64,000 nucleotides of DNA from assembly GCA_963800705.1 (NCBI GenBank), contig CAWDBV010000005.1:1-64000 (forward strand), given 5' to 3'. The notes under the pieces are model-generated. The model did no database searches, was not told the DNA's origin, and saw only the letters and a list, made by a program, of their open reading frames with translations. Shown in pieces: positions 29,558-36,843 of the stretch. Position 1 is the first letter of the stretch. The number at the start of each line of letters is the position of its first letter. Source of the DNA: CAWDBV01 sp963800705 (GTDB lineage Bacteria > Actinomycetota > Thermoleophilia > Solirubrobacterales > 70-9). Made by a program: the position numbers and the translations under genes.

Positions 29558-30808
29558 CTAGCTGAGCGGGTTGAACACTAGACCCGTGCGCAGCTTCGGG
29601 AAGAAGAAGGTCGATTTCGGCGGCATCGTCTCGCCCGCCGCGGCCACGTCCCTAACTTGTTCAACGGGCGTAGGGCGCAGGAAGAAGACGGCGTCGGCCT
29701 CTTTCGAGTCGAGCTTCGCGATCGCGCCCTCGACGCTCGACTGGTAGCTGATCCCGCGCTTGGCGGCGATGTCGTCCTCGCTCATCCCGAGCGCGCCGCG
29801 GAAGATGAGCGCCTCGAGCGCCGCCGCGTCGAGGCGGCGGTAGGCATCCGAGTTGCCCTCGAGCGCGTTGTCGAGGACGGCGGGGTCCTTGAGCCGCATC
29901 CGGCGCGGAGCGCGATGGTGGGCGTCCATATAGCCGAACGCGGCCGGGCCGTGCTCGGGCCCCGGGATCAGCTCGTCGTCTGTTACCTCGTCGATCTCGA
30001 ATAGCTCGAGCGCGGCGTCGCGGAGCGCCTCCTGTTTGGAGCTGTCCAGGTCCGTCAGCAGGCGGTGGGTGGCGAACACGGTCAGCCCGGGGTCCTCGAG
30101 CGAGACGATGCCCATCAGCACGTACTGGTGTGGCCCCTCGCCGCCGACCTCGCGCGCGTAGGTCATCGCGGTCTCGTAGCGGTGATGGCCGTCGGCGATC
30201 AGCAGCTCGGCGTCCGCGAGCCGCTCGGTGACGGTCGCGTGGATCGCGGGGTCGGCGACGCGCCAGACGCGGTGCACGGTGCCCTGCTCGTCGCTGAGCT
30301 CGCCCCAGGGGGTGTCCGCGAGCCCGGGCTCGACCGCGTCCCAGACCTGGCCGGGGTGCAGCGAGAAGATCGGCGAGAGGTTGTGGCGGGTCGCGCGCGT
30401 CAGCCGCAGCCGGTCTTCTTTCGGGCCCGGCTGGGTGCGCTCGTGGGCGCGGATCCCCTCGCCGTACTCGGCGAGCCGCACCCGGCAGAGCAGACCGCGG
30501 CGGGTCATCGCTTCCCCTTCAGGGGAGGTGTAGTCCTGCTCGAGCGCCCAGAGCGCGGGCTCGCGGTCGGCGGTCAGGACGCCCTCGGTGACCCAGCTCT
30601 CCATCGTCTGCGCCGCGTACTCATAGCGGTCGGCGTCGCCGGGGCCTTCGGGGAGGTCGATCTCGACGACGTTGAACGGCGAGCGCCCGAGCAGTTCCTT
30701 GCGCATCGCGGGGTCGATGACGTCGTAGGGGGGCGCGGTGACGTCGCCGAGCGACGGCACCGCGGAGAGGTTGTAGTGAACCGCCGTCAGCGGCAGGACT
30801 TCGGCCAT
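29558..30808 (-). CDS. DUF1015 family protein
   Basis: A 416-residue protein of the DUF1015 family, whose biochemical role is not established. Typical blocks are VTAPPYDVIDP, FNVVEIDLPEG, AHERTQPGPKEDRLRL, ADGHHRYETAMTY and MPPKSTFFFPKLRTGLV. It is full length. The start is ATG 30808 (MAEVLPLTAVHYN); a GTG at 30832 would add eight residues. It begins the operon that contains the adenosyltransferase and OsmC, with its TAG abutting the next ATG. Confidence 0.88.
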   Translation of the reverse strand: MAEVLPLTAVHYNLSAVPSLGDVTAPPYDVIDPAMRKELLGRSPFNVVEIDLPEGPGDADRYEYAAQTMESWVTEGVLTADREPALWALEQDYTSPEGEAMTRRGLLCRVRLAEYGEGIRAHERTQPGPKEDRLRLTRATRHNLSPIFSLHPGQVWDAVEPGLADTPWGELSDEQGTVHRVWRVADPAIHATVTERLADAELLIADGHHRYETAMTYAREVGGEGPHQYVLMGIVSLEDPGLTVFATHRLLTDLDSSKQEALRDAALELFEIDEVTDDELIPGPEHGPAAFGYMDAHHRAPRRMRLKDPAVLDNALEGNSDAYRRLDAAALEALIFRGALGMSEDDIAAKRGISYQSSVEGAIAKLDSKEADAVFFLRPTPVEQVRDVAAAGETMPPKSTFFFPKLRTGLVFNPLS

Positions 30809-30899
30809 GGGGCGCGGAACCCTATTCGCCACACTCCCGGCACACTTTCGTCACCTTCTGCGCGCCACGCGCGAATCGCCCGCTGCTCGTATGTAGCTC

Positions 30900-31565
30900 G
30901 TGGCGTATCCGAGATATCTACGAGAGAAGGCCCGAACGCTGCGGGCCGAGAAGCAGCTCACCCTCGACGAGATCGCCGATCGGCTGGCTCTATCCCGCAC
31001 GACGGTCTACTACTGGATCGAAGACATGCCGCGCCCACTGCGGGCCCTGACTCGCCCCGGGCCGGCCCACCGACTCGGGAGCCGTGCGATGCAGAAGAAG
31101 TACAAGCTGATCCGTGACGAGTGGCATGAGCTCGGTAGGTGGGAATTCCCGCGGTTGGCTCAGCAGCCGACGTTCAGGGACTTCGTTTGCCTGTACATAG
31201 CCGAGGGCTATAAGCGCAACAGGAACTCGGTCTCAATTGGGAACTCTGACCCGGCTGTGGTCAGGCTCGCCGCTGATTGGATCCGGCAGTTTTCAAGCCG
31301 AAGTCTCGATTGCGGCTTGCAGTTCCATGCCGACCAGAATCCGCGGGCACTGAGCGAATTCTGGGCGGCTGAGCTCGGCGTTACTGCTGAGTCCGTCAGG
31401 CTCCAGCGCAAGTCAAACAGCAGCCAATTGCGACAGCGGAACTGGCGCTCTGAGTACGGAGTTCTAACCGTGCGAGTCTCGGATACAGCCTTGCGAGCGC
31501 GCCTGCAGGGATGGATCGATTCGATGAAGATCGAGTGGCTAGACTCGGCGCGCATCGGGGCGTAG
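30900..31565 (+). CDS. helix-turn-helix protein with LAGLIDADG-like domain, overlapping tRNA-Pro
   Basis: A 221-residue protein from GTG 30900. Residues ~20-41 (LTLDEIADRLALSRTTVYYW) form a resolvase/Mor-type helix-turn-helix. Residues ~95-122 (FVCLYIAEGYKRNRNSVSIG, then NSDPAVVRL) resemble the first helix and strands of a LAGLIDADG homing endonuclease, with E102 at the acidic position. The remainder (GLQFHADQNPRALSEFW, LQRKSNSSQLRQRNW, GVLTVRVSDTALRARL) fits one LAGLIDADG unit. WhiA of actinobacteria also joins these two domains, but in the opposite order. The stop TAG (31563-31565) lies inside tRNA-Pro, overlapping it by 10 bases. From about 31140 the DNA is clearly less GC-rich at third positions than neighbours, a sign of transfer. 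Function unknown. Confidence 0.7.
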   Translation: MAYPRYLREKARTLRAEKQLTLDEIADRLALSRTTVYYWIEDMPRPLRALTRPGPAHRLGSRAMQKKYKLIRDEWHELGRWEFPRLAQQPTFRDFVCLYIAEGYKRNRNSVSIGNSDPAVVRLAADWIRQFSSRSLDCGLQFHADQNPRALSEFWAAELGVTAESVRLQRKSNSSQLRQRNWRSEYGVLTVRVSDTALRARLQGWIDSMKIEWLDSARIGA

Positions 31566-31630
31566 CTCAGCCTGGTAGAGCATCCCGTTTGGGGCGGGAA
31601 GGTTCGCTGGTTCGAATCCAGTCGCCCCGA
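31556..31630 (+). tRNA. tRNA-Pro (anticodon TGG)
   Basis: A 75-nucleotide cloverleaf. The acceptor stem CGGGGCG (31556-31562) pairs with CGCCCCG (31623-31629), with A31630 as discriminator. The anticodon stem is TCCCG/CGGGA around the loop TTTGGGG, so the anticodon is TGG, which reads CCA. The T arm is CTGGTTCGAATCCAG. CCA is not encoded. The 5' end overlaps the stop of the preceding HTH gene. Confidence 0.95.
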
Positions 31631-31648
31631 CTAACTCGCCTCAGAGGC

Positions 31649-32026
31649 TCAGACCCCGAGCCCCTCGCGCGCTTCCTTCTCGGTGCCGAAGACCCCCCAC
31701 CAGACAGCCTTGCCGTCCTCGAGTCGCATCGCCTGGTAGATCTCGGTCGGCATCTCGAGGTTGCTCGACTCCGCCGGCGTGACCGTCATCTTCACGTAGC
31801 CGTGGTCCTCGAAGTCTTCGACCTGCGCCAGCTCGAGGCCGAACCCGCCGAGGTTGTTGATGACGTTGCTCCACCACTCACGGACTCCGTCGTGGCCGTG
31901 GTACGTCTTGCCCTCGACAATCGAATTGAACTCGACATTCGGATCGGCGAGCGCCACGAACGCGTCGACGTCGTCACCCGAGATCGCCTCATAGGCTTTC
32001 CGGCTCAGCTCGGTGAAATCACTCAT
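31649..32026 (-). CDS. SnoaL-like / NTF2-fold protein
   Basis: A 125-residue protein of the SnoaL/NTF2-like alpha+beta barrel family. Typical features are the N-terminal helix (RKAYEAISGDDVDAFVALAD), PNVEFNSIVEGKTYHGHDGV and REWWSNVI. These folds serve as enzymes, sensors or binding proteins, so no function follows. The start is ATG 32026. It lies 12 bases after the MFS gene on the same strand and may be its third operon partner. Confidence 0.8.
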   Translation of the reverse strand: MSDFTELSRKAYEAISGDDVDAFVALADPNVEFNSIVEGKTYHGHDGVREWWSNVINNLGGFGLELAQVEDFEDHGYVKMTVTPAESSNLEMPTEIYQAMRLEDGKAVWWGVFGTEKEAREGLGV

Positions 32027-32038
32027 CGCGACGGCAGT

Positions 32039-33493
32039 CTATGCCTCTTTTGAGTCACTTTCGCGGCCCTCCTCACTCGTTTGCTCGAGCTCCCGCCGGG
32101 CCGTTTCCGGGAAGAACGCGGCGACGATCGCCAGCCCGACCAGCGGGAAGCCGGCGAGGACGGCGATCGAGGGACCGAGACCGAGTGGATCGGAGAGCAG
32201 GGCGACGATCCCGAGCCCGAGCGCCGAGCCGACCACTCCGGTCGCGATCGTCAGCGTCTGGGCCTCCGAGCGGATCCGGGTCGGGAACAGCTCCGAGGGA
32301 TAGGGGGCGAGGGCCGACCCGCCGGCAGATCCGAACATCGCGCCCGCCAGCGCCAGCGGCCAGATCAGCCAACCCGAGGCGAGGTAGAAGCCGGCGTAGG
32401 CGAGGGCCGACGCTCCGACCAGCGGGATCCCCACGCCCTTGCGGGAGAAGACGTCGGCGAGCCGGCCGCCCAGCACCAGCATCGGGAAGCTCGGCAGCCC
32501 CGTGACGGCGAGGAAGACGACGATTTCGAAGGCGGAGAACCCGTGCTCGCTGTCCAGGTACCGGGTCGTGAACTCGAGCGTCGGCGCCGTGAACATCGCC
32601 GCGAGAAAGGTGCTGGCGCCGATAAGCGCCAGCCGGCGACCGTAGATCCCGCGCAGCACCTCGCGGTAGCGGTGCGGCTCGCTTTGATGCCGCAGAAAGC
32701 GGGGCGACTCGTCGATGTGGCGCGCGGCGTGCAGGATCAGTGGAATCGCCGCGATTTGGAGCAGGTAGACGGCGGCGAACCCCACCCGCCCCGTCGCAGC
32801 GACCGGCAGCGCCATCACCGCGAGCACGATCCCTCCGCCCGCGGCGAGACCGACGAGGCTGAGCGAGATCGCCCGCGATCCGGCGGGCACGATCTCGGCG
32901 ACGAGCACCGCGATCGCGATCCCGAGCGCCGTGTCGATGCAGCGCAGGACCAGATGGCCGCCGATGTAGAGCTCGAAGTTCGGCGCCAGTCCGAGCAGCC
33001 CCGCGAGCCCGCAGTGGACGACGGCGGCAGAAATGACCAGTCTGCGCCGGCCGAAGCTGTCTGCGAGCGGCCCGAGGAAGAGCGCCAGCAGCACCCCCAC
33101 CCTGACCACGGCGAGGCCGATCGCGAGTCCGCGGTTGTCGACCGAGAAGACGTCGGAGGCATAGGGGAGGGTGAGCGAGAGCAGGCTCAGCGTCCCCCCG
33201 CCATAGCTCCACAGCAGCGTGATCAGGCACAGACCGGCGAGCGCGGCGCGCGTCTTCGCGTCGAGCGGAGCCGGCGGCGCCCACCAGGGGACGTCGGAGG
33301 GCAGCGGCCGCCCCGAATCGGCCGCTCGCTCGATCTGCCGCGCGCGGCGGGCGATCAGCGGGGCCCAGAACCAGCCGAAGTAGGGGATCGAGAAGTGGTA
33401 GGAGACGCGGTGACGACCGTCCTCGACCTTGATCGCCGCTCCGTCGGTGAGCGGCAGCGCCCTTGCCGGAATCGGCTCCGGCGAGCCGCTCAA
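32039..33493 (-). CDS. MFS transporter
   Basis: A 484-residue major facilitator superfamily transporter. About 12 membrane segments begin near residue 85, after an unusually long hydrophilic N-terminus that contains VSYHFSIPYFGWFWAPLI. The loop-2-3 motif is GPLADSFGRRRLV, and the matching loop in the second half is GGRLADVFSRKGVG; ELFPTRIRSEAQT resembles sugar- or aromatic-acid-type transporters. The start is TTG 33493 with a TTGA overlap onto the MarR stop, so the pair is translationally coupled. An efflux role controlled by the MarR protein is likely; the substrate is unknown. Confidence 0.88.
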   Translation of the reverse strand: MSGSPEPIPARALPLTDGAAIKVEDGRHRVSYHFSIPYFGWFWAPLIARRARQIERAADSGRPLPSDVPWWAPPAPLDAKTRAALAGLCLITLLWSYGGGTLSLLSLTLPYASDVFSVDNRGLAIGLAVVRVGVLLALFLGPLADSFGRRRLVISAAVVHCGLAGLLGLAPNFELYIGGHLVLRCIDTALGIAIAVLVAEIVPAGSRAISLSLVGLAAGGGIVLAVMALPVAATGRVGFAAVYLLQIAAIPLILHAARHIDESPRFLRHQSEPHRYREVLRGIYGRRLALIGASTFLAAMFTAPTLEFTTRYLDSEHGFSAFEIVVFLAVTGLPSFPMLVLGGRLADVFSRKGVGIPLVGASALAYAGFYLASGWLIWPLALAGAMFGSAGGSALAPYPSELFPTRIRSEAQTLTIATGVVGSALGLGIVALLSDPLGLGPSIAVLAGFPLVGLAIVAAFFPETARRELEQTSEEGRESDSKEA

Positions 33494-33987
33494 GCGTTCG
33501 CCGGGTCCTTCAGATTGCAGTTGTCGCCACCGTCGGAATCCTCGCGCGGGCAGAGCTGGGCGGCGTCGGCGACCTTGTTGAGCAGCTGCCAGAACTGCTC
33601 GCGTTCCTTGGGCTCGAGCGAGTCGGCGAACAGCTGCTCGCCCTCGGCGACAGCGGCGTCCGCCTCGGCAAGAAGCTGTTTGCCGGTCGCACTGAGCTCG
33701 ACGACATATCGGCGCCGGTCGCTCTCGTGCCGGTAGCGCTCGATCAAGTCCCGCTCGGCGAGATCGCCGGTGATCGTCGCGAGGTTGCTGTAGTCGAGGC
33801 CCAACGCCTCGGCCAGCACCGCCTGCGAGGCGGTGCCGATGTCCTGCAGCTGCTTGAGGACGACGTAGTGCTGCGCGTTGAGTCCGAGGGGCTTGAGCGC
33901 GCGCCGATAGCGCCCCATCGTCTCGCCGCCGAGCTTCGAGAGCATGATCCCGAACGGGAGCCGGTCGGTCGCGGTCGCGGTGGCCAT
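33490..33987 (-). CDS. MarR family transcriptional regulator
   Basis: A 165-residue winged-helix regulator. The recognition region is ASQAVLAEALGLDYSNLATI and the wing is RHESDRRRYVVELSATGKQLL, which is the MarR-family D-R-R-x-Y pattern. The start is ATG 33987 (MATATATDRLPFG). It heads an operon with the MFS gene and diverges from yceI. The 91-base intergenic space holds several inverted repeats that could be its operators. MarR proteins typically lose DNA binding on contact with phenolic ligands or oxidants. Confidence 0.9.
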   Translation of the reverse strand: MATATATDRLPFGIMLSKLGGETMGRYRRALKPLGLNAQHYVVLKQLQDIGTASQAVLAEALGLDYSNLATITGDLAERDLIERYRHESDRRRYVVELSATGKQLLAEADAAVAEGEQLFADSLEPKEREQFWQLLNKVADAAQLCPREDSDGGDNCNLKDPANA

Positions 33988-34010
33988 GCCTACAGAATAG
34001 CGGTTAACAA

Positions 34011-34063
34011 CCACGGTGGTAGTGTACTATCCTGGTGCTATACCACAAAGGTTGACTACCACC
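34011..34063. promoter_or_regulatory. inverted-repeat cluster in the marR-yceI divergent promoter region
   Basis: The arms GGTGGTAGT (34015-34023) and ACTACCACC (34055-34063) form a perfect 9-bp inverted repeat 31 bases apart. Within or beside it are CCAC-GGTGG (34011-34019), TAGT-GT-ACTA (34020-34029) and TGGT-GCTAT-ACCA (34033-34045). The cluster lies between the divergent MarR and YceI starts and is more AT-rich than its surroundings. It is the expected site for MarR autoregulation and control of yceI. Confidence 0.55.
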
Positions 34064-34078
34064 GAAAGGACGACCAAG

Positions 34079-34624
34079 ATGACCACCGCAACCCAGGTTT
34101 TCGAGGGCACATACGAGTCGGACCCCGTGCACTCGAAATACGTGTTCGAGGTGACCCACAACGAGATCTCGACCTACACCGGCACGCTTGACGACGTCAG
34201 CGCCAAGCTGACCGAAGCCGAGGGCGAGGTCGCGCTCGAGGGCGCCGCGAAGGTCGAGTCGATATCGATCCGCGAGCCGGAGGAGTTCCGCGCTCACGTG
34301 CTCGGCGCCGACTTCTTCGACGCCGAGAGCCACCCCGAGGTCGGATTCCGCTCGACCGACGTCGAGTTGCATGAGGACGGCAGCGCCCGGGTCGAGGGCG
34401 AGCTGACGATCAAGGGGATCACCAAGCCGGTGGTCGCCACCGGCAGCTACGAGGAGCCCCGCGACGGCCTCGGCGGCAAGCGCGCGGCGTTCGAGCTCGA
34501 GACGAGCTTCGACCGGCGCGACTACGGATTCGACTGGCAGATGGAGCTGCCCAGCGGCGGCAACGCGCTCGGCTGGGACGTCGGCCTGCGGATCCACCTC
34601 GAGCTGGTGCAGCCGGAGGCGTAA
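34079..34624 (+). CDS. YceI family lipid-binding protein
   Basis: A 181-residue YceI-type lipocalin-like barrel. Recognisable segments are YESDPVHSKYVFEVTH, FRAHVLGADFFDAESHPEVG and ELTIKGITKPVV. These proteins bind long isoprenoid or fatty molecules such as polyprenyl quinones. It has no signal peptide, so it is likely cytosolic, as in many actinobacteria. The start is ATG 34079; the frame runs back to 34016 through the palindrome region. Two bases separate it from the FMN reductase gene, so both should share one transcript controlled by the divergent MarR protein. Confidence 0.92.
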   Translation: MTTATQVFEGTYESDPVHSKYVFEVTHNEISTYTGTLDDVSAKLTEAEGEVALEGAAKVESISIREPEEFRAHVLGADFFDAESHPEVGFRSTDVELHEDGSARVEGELTIKGITKPVVATGSYEEPRDGLGGKRAAFELETSFDRRDYGFDWQMELPSGGNALGWDVGLRIHLELVQPEA

Positions 34625-34626
34625 CG

Positions 34627-35178
34627 ATGCGCCTCCTCGGCATATCGGGATCGCTGCGGGCCGAGTCCCACAACACCCGCCTGCTCCGGGCGGCGGCCGA
34701 GCTGCTGCCGTCCGGGGTGGAGCTCGAGCTGTTCGGACTCGAGGACATCCCGCCCTATAACGAGGACATGGACGGCGCCGCGACGCCGCACGCCGTCCGC
34801 CGGCTGCGCGAGGCGGTTTCCTCAGCCGACGCCGTCCTGGTCAGCACCCCCGAGTACAACGCCTCGATCCCCGGGATGCTCAAGAACGCGATCGACTGGG
34901 CTTCGCGGCCTTTCCCCGGCAACTCCTTCAGCGACAAGCCCGTACTCGTGATCGGCGCCAGCACCGGCATGTTCGGAGCCGTCTGGGCCCAGGCCGAGCT
35001 CCGCAAGGTCCTCACCCACATCGGCGCCGACGTGATCGAAGCCGAGCTCGGCGTCGGAACGGCCTCCGAGGCCTTCGACGAGGATGGCGGGCTCCGGGAG
35101 CCGGCGCTCAGCGACCGCCTCGCCAAGCAGCTCGAATCGCTGGTCGAGGCGGCCGACCTCGAGCCGACGCCGGCCTGA
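34627..35178 (+). CDS. NADPH-dependent FMN reductase / quinone reductase family
   Basis: A 183-residue flavodoxin-fold reductase. The FMN phosphate loop is GISGSLRAESHN at residues 5-16, and the second flavin contact is TPEYNASIPGMLKNAIDW. It matches the NADPH-dependent FMN/azo/quinone/chromate reductase family in length. The start is ATG 34627, directly after yceI. Together with YceI (quinone binding) and a MarR regulator it suggests a response to quinones or other electrophiles. Confidence 0.92.
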   Translation: MRLLGISGSLRAESHNTRLLRAAAELLPSGVELELFGLEDIPPYNEDMDGAATPHAVRRLREAVSSADAVLVSTPEYNASIPGMLKNAIDWASRPFPGNSFSDKPVLVIGASTGMFGAVWAQAELRKVLTHIGADVIEAELGVGTASEAFDEDGGLREPALSDRLAKQLESLVEAADLEPTPA

Positions 35179-35197
35179 TCGGAGTAAAGTCACGGCC

Positions 35198-36334
35198 ATG
35201 GAATGGAGGGTCACCGCTGTCCTCGGATTGTTGTTCTGCCTCTGGGTGCCGTCCGCGTTCGCGCACTCGAGCGGCAACAGCCTGCAGGAGTACGGCGAGG
35301 TGACGATGGACGGCGCAATCGGGCCGGGTGAGTACGAGCAGGGCTGCGTGGGGCCGATCACCCAGGGAGTCAACGGGACGAGTTACACGTTCAGGGTCTG
35401 CGAGCAGAACACTGAGCAGAACGACTTCTACGCGATCGAAATCAGCGACCTCACCAACGATGACCCCGGCTTCGGCCAGATCGGTGACACGCCGATGATC
35501 TGGTTCGACAACGACCACAGCGGCACCGTCGTCACTTCAGGTTCCGGATGCCCCTACGGACAGCCGGTCGAGGACAACATCGGCTGGTTCTTCGGCGGCT
35601 TCTGGGATGGGTTCTTCTGCAAGGGCCCGGAAGGCTTCACCGGCTCGCTCGACCTCACCCTCAACGGCGCCGGTGTCCACACCTTCACCGCCGGGAAGGG
35701 GTCGGTGTTCGAGTTCTCGCACCCGCTCGATTCCGGCGATCCCGACGACTACAGCCTCGTCACCCACGACACCGTCGGTTGGTGCTTCACCTACGACGAC
35801 AAGCAGAACAGCCCGCCGAACAATCCGGGGTTCGCGTTCGGGGAGCTCCAGTTCCCGTCGGGCTGCTTCGTCGATTTCAGCAACTCGGTTAACGGGCTCG
35901 TCCGGGGTGACAGCACGCTGCTCGGCGATGTCTTCAAGCGCAACGCGATGGACGACGCCCTCGATGCGCTGAAGGAGAAGCTGAAGGGCCTCGTCGCGAC
36001 CTGCAAGCCTTGCCCGCCGGGTCCGCGCCGCAAGCTGCTCGAGAAGGTCAACGAGGCGATCAAGGCGCTCAACGTGCAACAGAAGGCCCAGGCAAAGAAG
36101 GCGCTGGCATCGTTCAACAAGCTGACCAAGAACTTCATCAAGGCCGGCGAGCTGCCGAAGGGCAAGGCGAAGCGCTTCCTCAAGGAGGCGAAGGGCCCGA
36201 CTGGGCTGGTGAAGAAGTTCAAGCAGACGCAGTCGCTCCCGACCACTGTGCTGCCCGGCGGCGCGCACGCGAACCAGATAACGCTCGGCGCCGACGGCGC
36301 CGTTCCGCCGACCGCGCTGCCCCCGCGCCGCTAG
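35198..36334 (+). CDS. secreted protein of unknown function with Lys-rich helical C-terminus
   Basis: A 378-residue exported protein. The signal peptide is MEWRVTAVLGLLFCLWVPSAFA. The body (residues ~25-245) is beta-rich with GEVTMDGAIGPGEYEQGC, MIWFDNDHSGTVV and several cysteines (GCPYG, FFCKG, GWCFT, SGCFVD), suggesting disulfides. A CKPCPPGPRRK segment near 268 marks the passage to a helical Lys-rich region (KALNVQQKAQAKKALASFNK). That region does not carry the double-Cys basic tail seen in other exported proteins here, though CxPCPPG is similar to its start. I do not recognise a family. The start is ATG 35198, 19 bases after the FMN reductase. Confidence 0.7.
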   Translation: MEWRVTAVLGLLFCLWVPSAFAHSSGNSLQEYGEVTMDGAIGPGEYEQGCVGPITQGVNGTSYTFRVCEQNTEQNDFYAIEISDLTNDDPGFGQIGDTPMIWFDNDHSGTVVTSGSGCPYGQPVEDNIGWFFGGFWDGFFCKGPEGFTGSLDLTLNGAGVHTFTAGKGSVFEFSHPLDSGDPDDYSLVTHDTVGWCFTYDDKQNSPPNNPGFAFGELQFPSGCFVDFSNSVNGLVRGDSTLLGDVFKRNAMDDALDALKEKLKGLVATCKPCPPGPRRKLLEKVNEAIKALNVQQKAQAKKALASFNKLTKNFIKAGELPKGKAKRFLKEAKGPTGLVKKFKQTQSLPTTVLPGGAHANQITLGADGAVPPTALPPRR

Positions 36335-36337
36335 ACG

Positions 36338-36796
36338 CTAGACGACCGCGGCGGCCGGCTCGGCGGCCGCGCGCTTCTCGGCTTCCTTCGCAGCGCCCGC
36401 CAGCAGCCGCCCGATCGAGATCCGCAGGATCGGGACGACCGTGATCCCGCCGAACGGCAGCGTCGGAGTCGTTTCGACCGAGTAGGTGACGTGGCAGCGC
36501 TCGCCCTGGGGCTCGATAGTGACCGTGCCGACGTGATCGCGGACCGGCAGGCCGGAGAGCAGCTTGTAGGAGAAGCTGGTCGGACGCTCGTAGCCGATCA
36601 CCTCCTCGCGCATCGGCGGGCCCACAAGGCTCAGCGAGCGGATCGCGCCGAGGCCGTTCGGCGACGGGGTTCCCTCGCGCTCCATCTCGGCCCTGCGAAT
36701 CGGGGTCAGCTCGGTGTAGCCGACGTGATCGGTGATCACGTCGAAGAACGCCTCCGCCGGGGCGTTCACAGTCCTCTCGTGCGTGAAGCTCGTCAT
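36338..36796 (-). CDS. SRPBCC (START-like) family protein
   Basis: A 152-residue SRPBCC-fold protein, a helix-grip barrel that binds lipids or aromatic compounds. Landmarks are TVNAPAEAFFDVITDHVGYTE, GLGAIRSLSLVGPPMREEVI and CHVTYSVETTP. The start is ATG 36796. It converges with the secreted protein at 35.2-36.3 kb with three bases between the stops, and diverges from the large membrane protein. No partner enzyme is evident. Confidence 0.85.
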   Translation of the reverse strand: MTSFTHERTVNAPAEAFFDVITDHVGYTELTPIRRAEMEREGTPSPNGLGAIRSLSLVGPPMREEVIGYERPTSFSYKLLSGLPVRDHVGTVTIEPQGERCHVTYSVETTPTLPFGGITVVPILRISIGRLLAGAAKEAEKRAAAEPAAAVV

Positions 36797-36843
36797 CGCG
36801 GCGCACCCTACTTGGTCGGCCTCTCCGTGCGCCTGATGCGAGG

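Noticed and set aside
29558..30899. A cobalamin riboswitch before the adenosyltransferase operon.
   Set aside because: Only 91 bases separate DUF1015 from the divergent gene, and no B12-box-like element was seen.
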